Source: Allobosea thiooxidans
GTDB lineage: Bacteria; Pseudomonadota; Alphaproteobacteria; Rhizobiales; Beijerinckiaceae
DNA length: 64,000 nt
NCBI RefSeq assembly: GCF_900168195.1
Contig: NZ_FUYX01000017.1
Location: 1 to 64,000, forward strand
Reading direction: 5' to 3'
Position numbers and translations under genes: made by a program. The notes below the pieces were generated by a model that was not told the DNA's origin, did no database searches, and saw only the letters and a program-made list of their open reading frames with translations. Shown here piece by piece: positions 1-8,070 of this stretch. Every line of letters begins with the position of its first letter. Position 1 is the stretch's first letter.

Positions 1-411
1 CGGCCACTGGGCCAGGCCGCCGGCCGAGAGCGACTGCTCGTCGATCGCATAGGAGCGCAGGAAGAACGGCACCGAATGGTAGACGATCAGCAGCGCGAAC
101 GGCATCAGGAAGAAGATGTGCCCGAGCAGCTCGATCCATTGCCGCACCCGCCGCGGCAGCATGCTGTTCACGATGTCGATGCGGATATGCTCCTTCACCT
201 GCAGCGTCCAGGACGCGCACATCAGGAACACCGCTCCGAACAGCATCCACTGCAGCTCGAGCAGCGAGTTCGACGACCAGTTGAAGATCTTGCGGATGAC
301 CGCGTTGCCGGCCGCGATGATCACCGCCACGAAGATCAGCCAGGCGACCTTCCTGCCGATCTGGCCATTCACCGCGTCAATGACACGGCTGACTGCGAGG
401 AGGCGTCTCAT
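1..411 (-). CDS. dctQ: TRAP transporter small permease, DctQ family (partial, 3' end outside window)
   Basis: Small membrane subunit of a tripartite (TRAP) transporter for organic acids; it partners a large DctM permease in the inner membrane. Only the first 137 residues are visible because the gene runs off the left edge. Hydrophobic segments lie near residues 22-39 and 53-70, followed by QVKEHIRID (71-79), a typical DctQ signature in which a charged loop follows the second helix. The ATG overlaps the TGA of the upstream remnant (ATGA), so translation is probably coupled to it. The DctM gene is presumably further left. Whether the distant DctP at 5362-6450 belongs to this system cannot be told from the window. 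Confidence 0.88.
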   Translation of the reverse strand, partial: MRRLLAVSRVIDAVNGQIGRKVAWLIFVAVIIAAGNAVIRKIFNWSSNSLLELQWMLFGAVFLMCASWTLQVKEHIRIDIVNSMLPRRVRQWIELLGHIFFLMPFALLIVYHSVPFFLRSYAIDEQSLSAGGLAQWP

Positions 412-815
412 GGCGTGTCCGGCAGGTTGTCGAGGAGATCGCGCCCCAGCGCTTTCCGCGGGTTCATCAGGTTCAGTGAGGCGAAGCAGCGCTTGAGCCG
501 CGCCATCATCTCCAGCTCGACCGGGCTCTTGCCGTGCTGCAGTTCCGTGATCCGCAGGCGCCCGACGCCACGCTCCGCGGTGATGGAGCCTCCGGGCGCC
601 GAGACGATGGCGTGGACGATGCGGTTCACCTCCGGCAGCCGGCCATGCCACGCCTCGGCAGGCTTATCCTCAGCCTGGATCGGGTTGTCGTGGATATCGC
701 CGTCGCCGAGATGGCCGAAGGCGAAGGAGCGGATGCCGGGGAAGCGCTCTGCCACGGCCGGGCTCAAGCTCGATGCCGCGCCCGTCACGAGCGCGACGCG
801 ATCCTTCAGACGCAT
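408..815 (-). pseudogene. Chimeric remnant: SDR N-terminus joined to FAD-linked oxidase C-terminus
   Basis: A 135-codon reading frame with a good ribosome site (GGAAGGAAA before the ATG). Residues 1-14 (MRLKDRVALVTGAA) are the start of a short-chain dehydrogenase. From about residue 26 it reads as the last ~110 residues of a GlcD/D-lactate-dehydrogenase type FAD oxidase: GHLGDGDIHDN (34-44), GSITAERGVG (76-85) and LNLMNPRKAL (114-123). The usual forms are GHLGDGNIH and SAEHGIG, so conserved positions have also changed (N to D, H to R). The best reading is an internal deletion that fused two neighbouring genes in frame, followed by decay. It is probably still translated, feeding the overlapping dctQ start. 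A deliberate small protein cannot be excluded. Confidence 0.75.
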
Positions 816-962
816 CGGCGTTTCCTTCCTTCCGCCGTTTGGGGCGGTTCCCGGCTTTTCGGGGTTGCTGCGAGACCGCGACGACGAGCGCCGCGCGGCC
901 ACGAACCCAGGTTTTCTCCATCTGGGCGCGGTCGTCGCTCTCGGGCCAGCCGAGATCGGCGA

Positions 963-975
963 ATAGCAGCTATAA
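963..975 (-). promoter_or_regulatory. Candidate LysR-type operator upstream of the remnant-dctQ operon
   Basis: On the minus strand this reads TTATAGCTGCTAT and contains a perfect 5+1+5 palindrome (ATAGC-T-GCTAT). It lies about 150 bases upstream of the remnant start and just past the lysR stop codon. A near-identical word (11 of 13 bases) sits in the lysR promoter region at 2021-2033, which suggests one regulator for both transcripts. This is inference from sequence only. Confidence 0.45.
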
Positions 976-998
976 GGAAACCGGCAGGGGTGCCGCGT

Positions 999-1985
999 TC
1001 AGCCGACCGCCTCGGGCGCATCCCGTTCGGTGCGTGGACGCAATCTGGGGCTTTCGAGATTGCGGGTGACGCCGCGCAGGATGTCGAGCGGCACGAGACG
1101 GGCGACCTCGTCCTGCACGATCCGCATCACGGCCCGTGTCAAAGGCGTGATCGGCTTGTTCGCCGGCGTCGCGAGCACCAGAAGCGCGCGCATCGAGGAG
1201 GAGCGGAACGGGCGCACGCGCAGCCTTCCGTCGCGGACTTCGCGATGCACCGCCCCGAAGGGCAGCACGGTCGGGCCGACGCCGCGCTCGACCAGTTGCT
1301 TCAGCGCGGCGACGCAATCCACCTCCGTCAGCACGCGCGGCCGCACGCCCTCGGCCGCGCAGGCGGCATCGACGACCCGGCGCAGGCCGTTCTCCGGTCC
1401 GGGCAGGACGCAGGCCCGGCTCGCCAGCTCCGGCAGCGAGACCGGCTCTATCGCGGCATCGGCGCGCGAGGAGGGCGGCTCGACCATGAACAGGTCCTCG
1501 AGCAGGAGCGGCGTCGCGATCAGGCTGCGGCTGCTGCGCGCGTCGTAGAGCACGGCGATGTCGACGCGCGCGGCCTCCGTCCATTCGAGGAGCACCGCGC
1601 TGAACGCCTCGCGCAGGCGCAATCGCGCGCGCGGAAACTCGGCGGCGAAGCGCAGGGCGAGGTCGGCCCCCATGCTGGCGGAGAGGGAGGGCGGCATGCC
1701 GAGGGTGACGCTGCCGGTGTTGTCGATGGCGCCGGCCGCGAGCTCGGTGCGGACATCGGAGAGCTGCCGCATGACGTCCTGCGCCACCTCCTCGAAGCGG
1801 CGCCCGGCCTCCGTCAGCGAGACGCCGCGGCCGTGGCGATAGAGCAGGTTCTGCTGCAGAGAAGCCTCGAGATTGCCGATCTGGCGGCTGAGCGCCGGCT
1901 GGCTGATGCCGAGGCGGACGGCCGCTCGCGACAGGCTGCCCGCAGCGACCGTTTCGAGGAAATAGCGGATTTGCTGCAGGTCCAT
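999..1985 (-). CDS. LysR-family transcriptional regulator
   Basis: A 328-residue LysR-type activator/repressor. Residues 1-60 are the winged helix-turn-helix (MDLQQIRYFLETVAAGSLSR, then LGISQPALSRQIGNLE), and the rest is the periplasmic-binding-like effector domain beginning near GSVTLGMPPS. Length is normal for the family. It is divergent from the CoA-transferase/acyl-CoA dehydrogenase pair, the classic LysR arrangement, so it probably controls that pair and itself. It may also control the transporter operon downstream, which has a matching candidate operator. The effector is unknown; a C5 or C4 dicarboxylate or its CoA ester is a guess from the neighbours. Confidence 0.92.
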   Translation of the reverse strand: MDLQQIRYFLETVAAGSLSRAAVRLGISQPALSRQIGNLEASLQQNLLYRHGRGVSLTEAGRRFEEVAQDVMRQLSDVRTELAAGAIDNTGSVTLGMPPSLSASMGADLALRFAAEFPRARLRLREAFSAVLLEWTEAARVDIAVLYDARSSRSLIATPLLLEDLFMVEPPSSRADAAIEPVSLPELASRACVLPGPENGLRRVVDAACAAEGVRPRVLTEVDCVAALKQLVERGVGPTVLPFGAVHREVRDGRLRVRPFRSSSMRALLVLATPANKPITPLTRAVMRIVQDEVARLVPLDILRGVTRNLESPRLRPRTERDAPEAVG

Positions 1986-2020
1986 GGCGCGCTCGCTTCG
2001 TGCCGCCTCTGTAGCAGCGG

Positions 2021-2033
2021 TTATAGCTCTTAT
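2021..2033 (+). promoter_or_regulatory. Candidate LysR operator in the lysR/CoA-transferase divergent promoter
   Basis: TTATAGCTCTTAT, an AT-rich imperfect inverted repeat 36 bases before the lysR start and about 190 before the CoA-transferase start. It matches the word at 963-975 (other strand) at 11 of 13 positions, in a region otherwise very rich in G+C. The rest of the 233-base divergent gap shows no other convincing signal. Confidence 0.45.
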
Positions 2034-2218
2034 CTACCGGACTGCATGGCCCAGCCGGCCAGGATCGCTAGGGTGCGGGCCAGAGCGACCGCGCCCGCGC
2101 GAGAAGAACCTGCGGGGAGCGGCGAACGAGAAGGAAGATCAGGGATGTCGCCCCGCCTGCCAGCTTGCGCCTCGCGAGAGGCCGTGAGCCACCCTGTTCC
2201 TTGCCGGTTCTCCCACGC

Positions 2219-3442
2219 ATGAGCACGATCCTGAACGGGCTTCGCGTCGTCGAGGTTTCCGCCTTCATTGCGGCTCCTCTCGGTGGCATGACGCTGGCGC
2301 AGCTCGGCGCCGAGGTGATCCGCATCGATCCGATGGGCGGCAATATCGACTATCGCCGCTGGCCGCTCGCACCGTCCGGCGCCAGCCTCTATTGGGCCAG
2401 CCTCAACAAGGGCAAGCGCTCGGTCGCGATCGCCCTCGACAAGCCGGAAGGGCAGGAGCTCGCGGGCGCGCTGATCGCGCAGGCCGGCGAGGATGCCGGC
2501 ATCCTCCTGACCAACCTGCCCGCCAGCGGCTGGATGAGCCACGAAGCCCTGTCGCAGCGCCGGGACGACCTGATCACGCTGCGGCTGACGGGCAACCATG
2601 ACGGCAGCGGCGCCGTCGATTACACGGTGAACTGCGCGTCGGGATTCCCGCTGGCGACGGGCGTCGGCCCGGAACCGGTCAACCATGTGCTGCCGGCCTG
2701 GGACATCGCGGCGGGACTCTATCTCGCCACCGGGCTGCTGGCGGCCGAGCGGGCGCGCCGGCTCGACGGCAAGGGCCGGCAGGTCTCGCTGGCGCTGTCG
2801 GACGTGATGCTCGCGAGCGTCGGCAATCTCGGCTACATCGCCGATGTCCAGGTCAACGGCGCCGTGCGCCCGCCGCTCGGCAACGACCTCTACGGCGCGC
2901 TGGGACGCGACTTCGCCACCGCCGACGGGCGGCATGTCATGATCGTGGCGATCTCCAACCGGCAATGGCGCGCCATCGGCCGCGCGACCGGCCTCACTGA
3001 GAAGCTCGCGATGATCGGCCCGCTGATGGATGTCGACCTCGATACGGAGGGAGGCCGCTTCACCGCGCGTGCGGCGATCTTCGCCGTGCTCGAACGCTGG
3101 TGCGCCGCGCGCAGCCTCGCCGAGATCGAAGCCGCCTTCGACGGCTCCGGAGTGCTGTGGGGGCCCTATCGCGATTTCGGACAGCTCGTGCGCGAGGACG
3201 AGCGCTGCTCGGTGGCGAACCCGATGTTCGGGACGATCGACCAGCCCGGGGCAGGACCCGTCCTGGCGCCGGGCTCGCCGCTGGCCTTCTCGGGCGGCGC
3301 GCGCCGCCCGCCGCTTCCTGCGCCGCTGCTCGGCCAGGACACTGAGGCCGTGCTCGCCGACAAGCTCGGCCTCTCGACCGCGGCCATCGGCAAGCTCTTC
3401 CAGGCCGGCATCGTCGCCGGTCCCCAGTCCGTCGCATTCTGA
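2219..3442 (+). CDS. mct: CaiB/BaiF CoA transferase, mesaconyl-CoA C1-C4 transferase (2-methylfumaryl-CoA isomerase) type
   Basis: A 407-residue family III CoA transferase. The N-terminus (LRVVEVSAFIAAPLGGMTLA, then QLGAEVIRIDP, LNKGKRSVAIALD) and the segments NHVLPAWDIAAG and NDLYGALGRDF follow, as I remember them, the Mct subfamily that moves CoA within mesaconyl-CoA from the C1 to the C4 carboxyl. The family usually has ~405 residues. I start it at the ATG at 2219, where family similarity begins; the frame is open further upstream. Eight bases separate it from the next gene, a methylsuccinyl-CoA dehydrogenase-like enzyme whose product would be its substrate, which supports the specific call. 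A generic CoA transferase for another C4-C5 acid is the alternative. Confidence 0.82.
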   Translation: MSTILNGLRVVEVSAFIAAPLGGMTLAQLGAEVIRIDPMGGNIDYRRWPLAPSGASLYWASLNKGKRSVAIALDKPEGQELAGALIAQAGEDAGILLTNLPASGWMSHEALSQRRDDLITLRLTGNHDGSGAVDYTVNCASGFPLATGVGPEPVNHVLPAWDIAAGLYLATGLLAAERARRLDGKGRQVSLALSDVMLASVGNLGYIADVQVNGAVRPPLGNDLYGALGRDFATADGRHVMIVAISNRQWRAIGRATGLTEKLAMIGPLMDVDLDTEGGRFTARAAIFAVLERWCAARSLAEIEAAFDGSGVLWGPYRDFGQLVREDERCSVANPMFGTIDQPGAGPVLAPGSPLAFSGGARRPPLPAPLLGQDTEAVLADKLGLSTAAIGKLFQAGIVAGPQSVAF

Positions 3443-3450
3443 GACCGCTC

Positions 3451-5112
3451 ATGCCGATCACGACCGACCACGACGCCCTGCTCGCGAGCTGCGCTTCCCT
3501 GCTTTCCGCTGCCGAGGCGCTGCACGCCGCGACACGCGCCGCCGTCGCGCAGATGCTGGCGCCCGACGGGCGGGTCGATGCCGAACGCGTCGAGGCGCAT
3601 CAGTTCGCGGCGCATGGCTTCGCCTGGCAGGCGACTTATGTCGAAGCGCTGCGGCAGACGCTCTCCTGGGCCGGTCGCCTTGCTGCCAGTGGCCGGCTGG
3701 GCGCGGCGGAAGCCGCCATGCTGCAGCTGGGCTTCGCCGAATATGGCGCGCAGCTCGCCGGCGGCATCGCGATGAGCCAGACCGAAACGGTGCGTCCATC
3801 CGATATGGGCGTGGCGGCGGATGTCGTCGCGGCCTTCGCCGCCGAGCCGGCGCTCGCCCGGCTCTCGCAACTCCCGGCTCTCGAGACTGCGCGGCGGGTG
3901 CTCGCCGGCGAGCTGGCCGAGGGCCGCTTCGGCACGCTCGCTCTCGATGACGACATCCTGGAGGCGACGCGTGAGCAGTTCCTGCGCTTCGCGGCGAGCG
4001 AAGTCGCTCCCCATGCGCCGGGCTGGCATGCCCGCGACGAGCTGATCCCGCTGCAACTCGTGCAGAAGCTCGCCGATATGGGCGTGTTCGGCCTGACGAT
4101 TCCGGAGGAATATGGTGGGACCGGCCTCGGCAAGGTCGCGATGTGCCTGGTCTCGGAGGCGCTGAGCGGTGGCTATATCGGCGTCGGCTCGCTCGGCACC
4201 CGTTCCGAGATCGCGGGCGAGCTGATCCGCCTTGGCGGCACGGAGGAGCAGAAGGAGCGCTGGCTGCCGCGCCTGGCTTCGGGCGAAATCCTGCCGACGG
4301 CGGTGTTCACCGAGCCGAACACCGGTTCCGATCTCGGAAGCCTGCGGACGCGGGCGGTACGCGACGGCGACGTCTACCGCGTCCATGGCGCCAAGACCTG
4401 GATCACGCATGGAGCCCGCTCCGACCTGATGACGCTGCTGGTGCGCACCGACCCGCAGGCCGAAGGCTATCGCGGGTTGTCGATGCTGCTGGCGGAAAAG
4501 CCGCGCGGCAGCGATGCCGATCCGTTCCCGGCCCCGGGCATGAGCGGGACCGAGATCCCCGTGCTCGGCTATCGCGGCATGAAGGAATACGAGATCTCGT
4601 TCGACGGCTTCGAAGTGCCGGTCTCCGGCCTGCTCGGCGGCGTCGAGGGGCAGGGCTTCAAGCAGTTGATGGAGACCTTCGAGAGCGCCCGGATCCAGAC
4701 AGCCGCCCGCGCGCTCGGCGTCGCCCAGAACGCGCTCGAGCTCGGCCTCTCCTATGCCCAGAGCCGCGCCCAGTTCGGCAAGGCGATCCTGGCCTTCCCG
4801 CGCGTCCATGCCAAGCTCGCCTTCATGGCGACGGAGACGATGATGGCGCGGCAGCTCTCCTATTTCGCGGCGCGGCAGAAGGATGACGACCGGCGCTGCG
4901 ACATCGAGGCGGGCATGGCCAAGCTGCTCGCCGCGCGCGTCGCCTTCAGCAATGCCGATTGCGCGCTGCAGATCCATGGCGGCAACGGCTACGCGCTCGA
5001 ATACCCGATCAGCCGCGTGCTCTGCGACGCGCGGATCCTCTCGATCTTCGAGGGCGCGGCCGAGATCCAGGCCCAGGTCATCGCGCGCGGCCTGCTCGGC
5101 CGCTCGAACTAG
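3451..5112 (+). CDS. mcd: Acyl-CoA dehydrogenase with N-terminal extension, (2S)-methylsuccinyl-CoA dehydrogenase-like
   Basis: A 553-residue flavoprotein: about 150 extra residues at the N-terminus, then a complete acyl-CoA dehydrogenase fold. Recognisable segments are FGLTIPEEYGGTGLGKVAM, ILPTAVFTEPNTGSDLGSLR, KTWITHGARSDLMTLLVRT, YAQSRAQFGKAI, and IHGGNGYALEYPISRVLCDA followed by IFEGAAEIQAQVIARGLLG at the C-terminus. The long N-terminal extension is characteristic of methylsuccinyl-CoA dehydrogenases of the ethylmalonyl-CoA pathway, which oxidise methylsuccinyl-CoA to mesaconyl-C1-CoA. Pairing with the Mct-like gene fits. I see no crotonyl-CoA carboxylase/reductase or ethylmalonyl mutase here, so this may be a second, catabolic copy. 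Confidence 0.82.
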   Translation: MPITTDHDALLASCASLLSAAEALHAATRAAVAQMLAPDGRVDAERVEAHQFAAHGFAWQATYVEALRQTLSWAGRLAASGRLGAAEAAMLQLGFAEYGAQLAGGIAMSQTETVRPSDMGVAADVVAAFAAEPALARLSQLPALETARRVLAGELAEGRFGTLALDDDILEATREQFLRFAASEVAPHAPGWHARDELIPLQLVQKLADMGVFGLTIPEEYGGTGLGKVAMCLVSEALSGGYIGVGSLGTRSEIAGELIRLGGTEEQKERWLPRLASGEILPTAVFTEPNTGSDLGSLRTRAVRDGDVYRVHGAKTWITHGARSDLMTLLVRTDPQAEGYRGLSMLLAEKPRGSDADPFPAPGMSGTEIPVLGYRGMKEYEISFDGFEVPVSGLLGGVEGQGFKQLMETFESARIQTAARALGVAQNALELGLSYAQSRAQFGKAILAFPRVHAKLAFMATETMMARQLSYFAARQKDDDRRCDIEAGMAKLLAARVAFSNADCALQIHGGNGYALEYPISRVLCDARILSIFEGAAEIQAQVIARGLLGRSN

Positions 5113-5137
5113 CGCGGGGCGCTTTTTGACGGAAACA

Positions 5138-5180
5138 CGGTCATCCCGGACGGAGCCAAAGCTGGGATTCGGGATGACCG
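5138..5180. repeat. Short inverted repeat, REP-like
   Basis: Perfect 11-base arms (CGGTCATCCCG at 5138-5148, complement at 5170-5180) around a 21-base spacer, just after the acyl-CoA dehydrogenase stop. GTCATCCCG-type arms resemble dispersed intergenic palindromes of Hyphomicrobiales. It could act as transcript end protection or a terminator. No long T run follows. Confidence 0.5.
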
Positions 5181-5271
5181 CGGCTCCGTCGAAGCCGATC
5201 GATCCCGGCCATCAGCCGAGTCCGCCGCATGTCCGAAACGGGACACGGCAACTTGCCGTCTCGCGCAAAAG

Positions 5272-5308
5272 GGAAGGGCCGAAAGCGGATTCCGCTTTCG
5301 GCCCTTCC
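5272..5308. terminator. Strong symmetrical hairpin between convergent genes
   Basis: Perfect 18-base arms (GGAAGGGCCGAAAGCGGA, 5272-5289; complement 5291-5308) separated by a single base. It lies between the stop codons of the convergent dehydrogenase (+) and TRAP binding protein (-) genes, 54 bases from the latter's stop. Without flanking T runs it is a candidate bidirectional terminator or RNA-stabilising stem rather than a textbook intrinsic terminator. Confidence 0.7.
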
Positions 5309-5361
5309 TGCGTTCGAGTGTTGTGCGAGCCCGCCCCGCGCAGGCCGGGCTCGCCGAGCGA

Positions 5362-6450
5362 TCAGCGGCGGAGCGCCCTCAGGACGATGCTGTCATAGGA
5401 GTACTCGGAGACCTGGTTCCAGGTCGCGGACTCCTGCTGGAAGCGTCGCGCGCTCTCGTAGATCTTCTTGAACTCGGCGTTGCTGGCGCAGAGCTCCTCA
5501 TAGAGTTCCTGCGAGGCCTTGTAGGCCGCGTCGATGATCGGGGCGGGGAAGGGGCGCAGCTTGGCGCCGCTCGCCACCACGCGGCGCAGCGCCGGCGGGT
5601 TGAGGTTGTCGTAGCGCGCGACGGCGTCGATGTTGGCGAGCGCCGCTGCGGAGGTCAGGGCCGCCTGATAGTGCTTGGGCAGCTTCTCCCACTGGGACGC
5701 GTTGATGAAGAAATGCTCCATCGACGTGCCGTCCCAGAAGCCCGGATAGTAGTAGTAGGGCGCGACGCGATAGAGGCCGAGGCGCTCGTCGTCATAGGGG
5801 CCATTGAACTCGGCGGCGTCGATCGTGCCGCGCTCGAGCGCCGGGTAGATGTCGCCGCCGCCGACCTGCTGCGGCACCGCGCCGAGCTTGGCGAGGATGC
5901 TGCCGCCCAGCCCGGAAATGCGGAACTTCAGGCCCTTGAGGTCGGCGACGTCGTTGATCTCCTTGCGGAACCAGCCGCCCATCTGGCAGCCCGTATTGCC
6001 GCCGGGAAGCGCGACGATGTTGAACTTGCGGAAGAAGTCATCGAGCAGCTTCTTGCCTTCGCCGTGGTAGACCCAGGCGTTCTGCTGGCGGGTGTTGAGC
6101 CCGAACGGCACATGGGTGCCCAGCGCGAAGGTCGGGTCCTTGCCGACATAGTAGTAGGCGGCGGTGTGGCAGATCTCGACGGTGTTGTTCGAGACGGCGT
6201 CCATGGCCTGGAGGGCGGGGACGACCTCGCCGGCAGCGAAGACCTGGATCTGGAACTTCCCGTCCGTCGCCTCGGCGAGGTTCTTCGCCATGACTTCGGC
6301 GCAGCCGTAGAGAACGTCGATGTTCTTCGGGAAGCTGGAAACCAGCCGCCAGCGGATGGTGGGCTCGCTCTGCGCGATGGCGGGCGCCGCGATGGCGGCG
6401 CTGCCTATCGCCCCGGCCGCCGCCGTCTTCAGAAAATCGCGTTTCCTCAT
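5362..6450 (-). CDS. dctP: TRAP transporter substrate-binding protein, DctP/TakP family
   Basis: A 362-residue periplasmic binding protein. The N-terminus MRKRDFLKTAAAGAIGSAAI is a Tat-like signal ending at AIAQ. The mature part has family landmarks VSSFPKNIDVLYG, AMDAVSNNTVEICHTAAYYYV, GLKFRISGLGGSILAKLGA and GTIDAAEFNGPYDD. This resembles the 2-oxoacid-binding TakP branch, where an arginine in the FRISG segment holds the carboxylate. It is transcribed alone and divergently from the aldehyde dehydrogenase, with overlapping operator-like palindromes between. No permease genes adjoin it, so it either uses the DctQ at the left edge or a distant pair. Confidence 0.88.
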   Translation of the reverse strand: MRKRDFLKTAAAGAIGSAAIAAPAIAQSEPTIRWRLVSSFPKNIDVLYGCAEVMAKNLAEATDGKFQIQVFAAGEVVPALQAMDAVSNNTVEICHTAAYYYVGKDPTFALGTHVPFGLNTRQQNAWVYHGEGKKLLDDFFRKFNIVALPGGNTGCQMGGWFRKEINDVADLKGLKFRISGLGGSILAKLGAVPQQVGGGDIYPALERGTIDAAEFNGPYDDERLGLYRVAPYYYYPGFWDGTSMEHFFINASQWEKLPKHYQAALTSAAALANIDAVARYDNLNPPALRRVVASGAKLRPFPAPIIDAAYKASQELYEELCASNAEFKKIYESARRFQQESATWNQVSEYSYDSIVLRALRR

Positions 6451-6489
6451 TGCTTCCTCCGGATGCCTCTCGATGGCCGAGATGGTTTT

Positions 6490-6515
6490 AATTCATTGTA
6501 TGAATTTGTAATTCA
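6490..6515. promoter_or_regulatory. Two overlapping palindromes in a divergent promoter
   Basis: In an AT-rich island, AATTCATTGTATGAATT (6490-6506, 7+3+7) overlaps TGAATTTGTAATTCA (6501-6515, 6+3+6). Both share a TGT centre and AATTCA/TGAATT half-sites, giving three half-sites at even spacing. It lies about 40 bases from the dctP start and 100 from the aldehyde dehydrogenase start. This suits a dimeric GntR or IclR type repressor; the IclR gene at 11808 is the nearest candidate. Confidence 0.65.
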
Positions 6516-6612
6516 AATCTAGCATGGCGCCCGAGATGGTGCTAGTCGAATTTCATTCCCGGCTGCGCCGAGGCGCGGGCGGATGGTGAAACGATCGACG
6601 GAGTGCTCTTCG

Positions 6613-8040
6613 ATGCTCGAGAAGAATCTGATTGGCGGAAACTGGGTCGGCGGCGCGCAGGCTCTCGAAATCCGCAACCCGTCCGACCTCAGCGACGTGA
6701 TCGCGACCTATGGACTCGCCGGGAAGGGCGAGGTCGAGGCCGCTTTCGCCGCCGCCCGCAAGGCGCAGCCGGCTTGGGGCCGCGCGACGCTGGAGCAGCG
6801 TTCTCTGGTGCTTGAGGCGATCGCCCGCGGCATCTTCGACAACAAGGACAGGCTCGCGCAGATCCTCGCCCGCGAGGGCGGCAAGACCGTTCCGGACGCG
6901 CTCGGCGAGGTCATGCGCGCCGGCCATATCGCGCGCTTCTTCGCCGGTGAGGCCCTGCGCATGCCGGGCGAGAAGCTCGGTTCCGTACGGCCGAACGTCG
7001 ATGTCGAGATCACGCGCGATCCGGTCGGCATCGTCGGCTTGATCACGCCCTGGAACTTCCCGGTCGCGACCCCGATGTGGAAGATCGCGCCGGCGCTCGC
7101 CTTCGGCAACGGCGTGGTCTGGAAGCCGTCCGAGAAGACGCCCGGCATCTCGGTCGCGATCGCCGAAATCGTGGCGGCTTCCAGCATTCCGGCGGGGGTC
7201 TTCAATCTCCTGATCGGGGCCGGGCCGGATGTCGGCGCCGCGGTCATCGCCAATGCCGACGCGATCTCGTTCACCGGCTCCTCGACCACCGGCCGGCGCA
7301 TCGCCGTTGCCTGCGCCGAGCGGCTGATCCGCTGCCAGATGGAGATGGGCGGCAAGAACCCGCTCGTCGTGCTGGACGATGCCGATCTCGAGCTCGCCGC
7401 CGACATCGCCGTCAACGGCGCCTTCTTCCAGCAGGGCCAGCGCTGCACCGCGTCGAGCCGCCTGATCGTGACGAACGGCATCCATGATGCCTTCGTGAAG
7501 GCCTGCGCCGAGCGAATCGCCAAGCTCCGCGTCGGCCACGCGCTCAAGGCCGACACCCAGATCGGTCCGGTGATCGACGACACGCAGTTCCGCAAGAACC
7601 TCGGCTATATCGACATCGCCAAGGGCGAGAATGCGCGCCTCGCGACCGGTGGCGAGGCCCTGGAGCTCGAGACCAAGGGCTACTACCTCGCCCCGACCCT
7701 GTTCGCCGACACCACGAACGCCATGCGCATCAACCGCGAGGAGGTGTTCGGCCCGGTCGCGACGGTGATCCGCGTCGCCGATTACGAGGAGGCGCTCGCC
7801 GTCGCCAACGACACCGAGTACGGGCTGTCGGCCGGCGTCTGCACCACCTCGATGAAGCATGCCCGGCATTTCCAGCGCAATGTCGAGGCGGGCATGACCA
7901 TGCTCAACCTGCCGACGGCCGGCGTCGACTACCACACGCCGTTCGGCGGCCGGAAGGCGTCGAGCTACGGGCCGCGCGAGCAGGGCCGCTACGCCGTCGA
8001 GTTCTACACCCAGATCAAGACCAGCTACCTGCTGGCCTGA
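6613..8040 (+). CDS. NAD(P)-dependent aldehyde dehydrogenase (2-oxoglutarate semialdehyde type possible)
   Basis: A 475-residue aldehyde dehydrogenase with all core features: TPWNFP (oxyanion Asn148), the Glu244 region MEMGGKNP, the nucleophile Cys278 in GQRCTASS, and EEVFGPVATV near the C-terminus. An upstream in-frame ATG at 6583 exists, but the GGAG before 6613 fits the family start better. Segments such as KTPGISVAI and SSIPAGVFNLL resemble 2,5-dioxovalerate (alpha-ketoglutaric semialdehyde) dehydrogenases, the last step of oxidative pentose and hydroxyproline breakdown. That substrate is inference. It is followed after 30 bases by the reductase gene in one operon. Confidence 0.88.
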   Translation: MLEKNLIGGNWVGGAQALEIRNPSDLSDVIATYGLAGKGEVEAAFAAARKAQPAWGRATLEQRSLVLEAIARGIFDNKDRLAQILAREGGKTVPDALGEVMRAGHIARFFAGEALRMPGEKLGSVRPNVDVEITRDPVGIVGLITPWNFPVATPMWKIAPALAFGNGVVWKPSEKTPGISVAIAEIVAASSIPAGVFNLLIGAGPDVGAAVIANADAISFTGSSTTGRRIAVACAERLIRCQMEMGGKNPLVVLDDADLELAADIAVNGAFFQQGQRCTASSRLIVTNGIHDAFVKACAERIAKLRVGHALKADTQIGPVIDDTQFRKNLGYIDIAKGENARLATGGEALELETKGYYLAPTLFADTTNAMRINREEVFGPVATVIRVADYEEALAVANDTEYGLSAGVCTTSMKHARHFQRNVEAGMTMLNLPTAGVDYHTPFGGRKASSYGPREQGRYAVEFYTQIKTSYLLA

Positions 8041-8070
8041 ACGACACCATAAAATCCAGAGGAAACGCCC

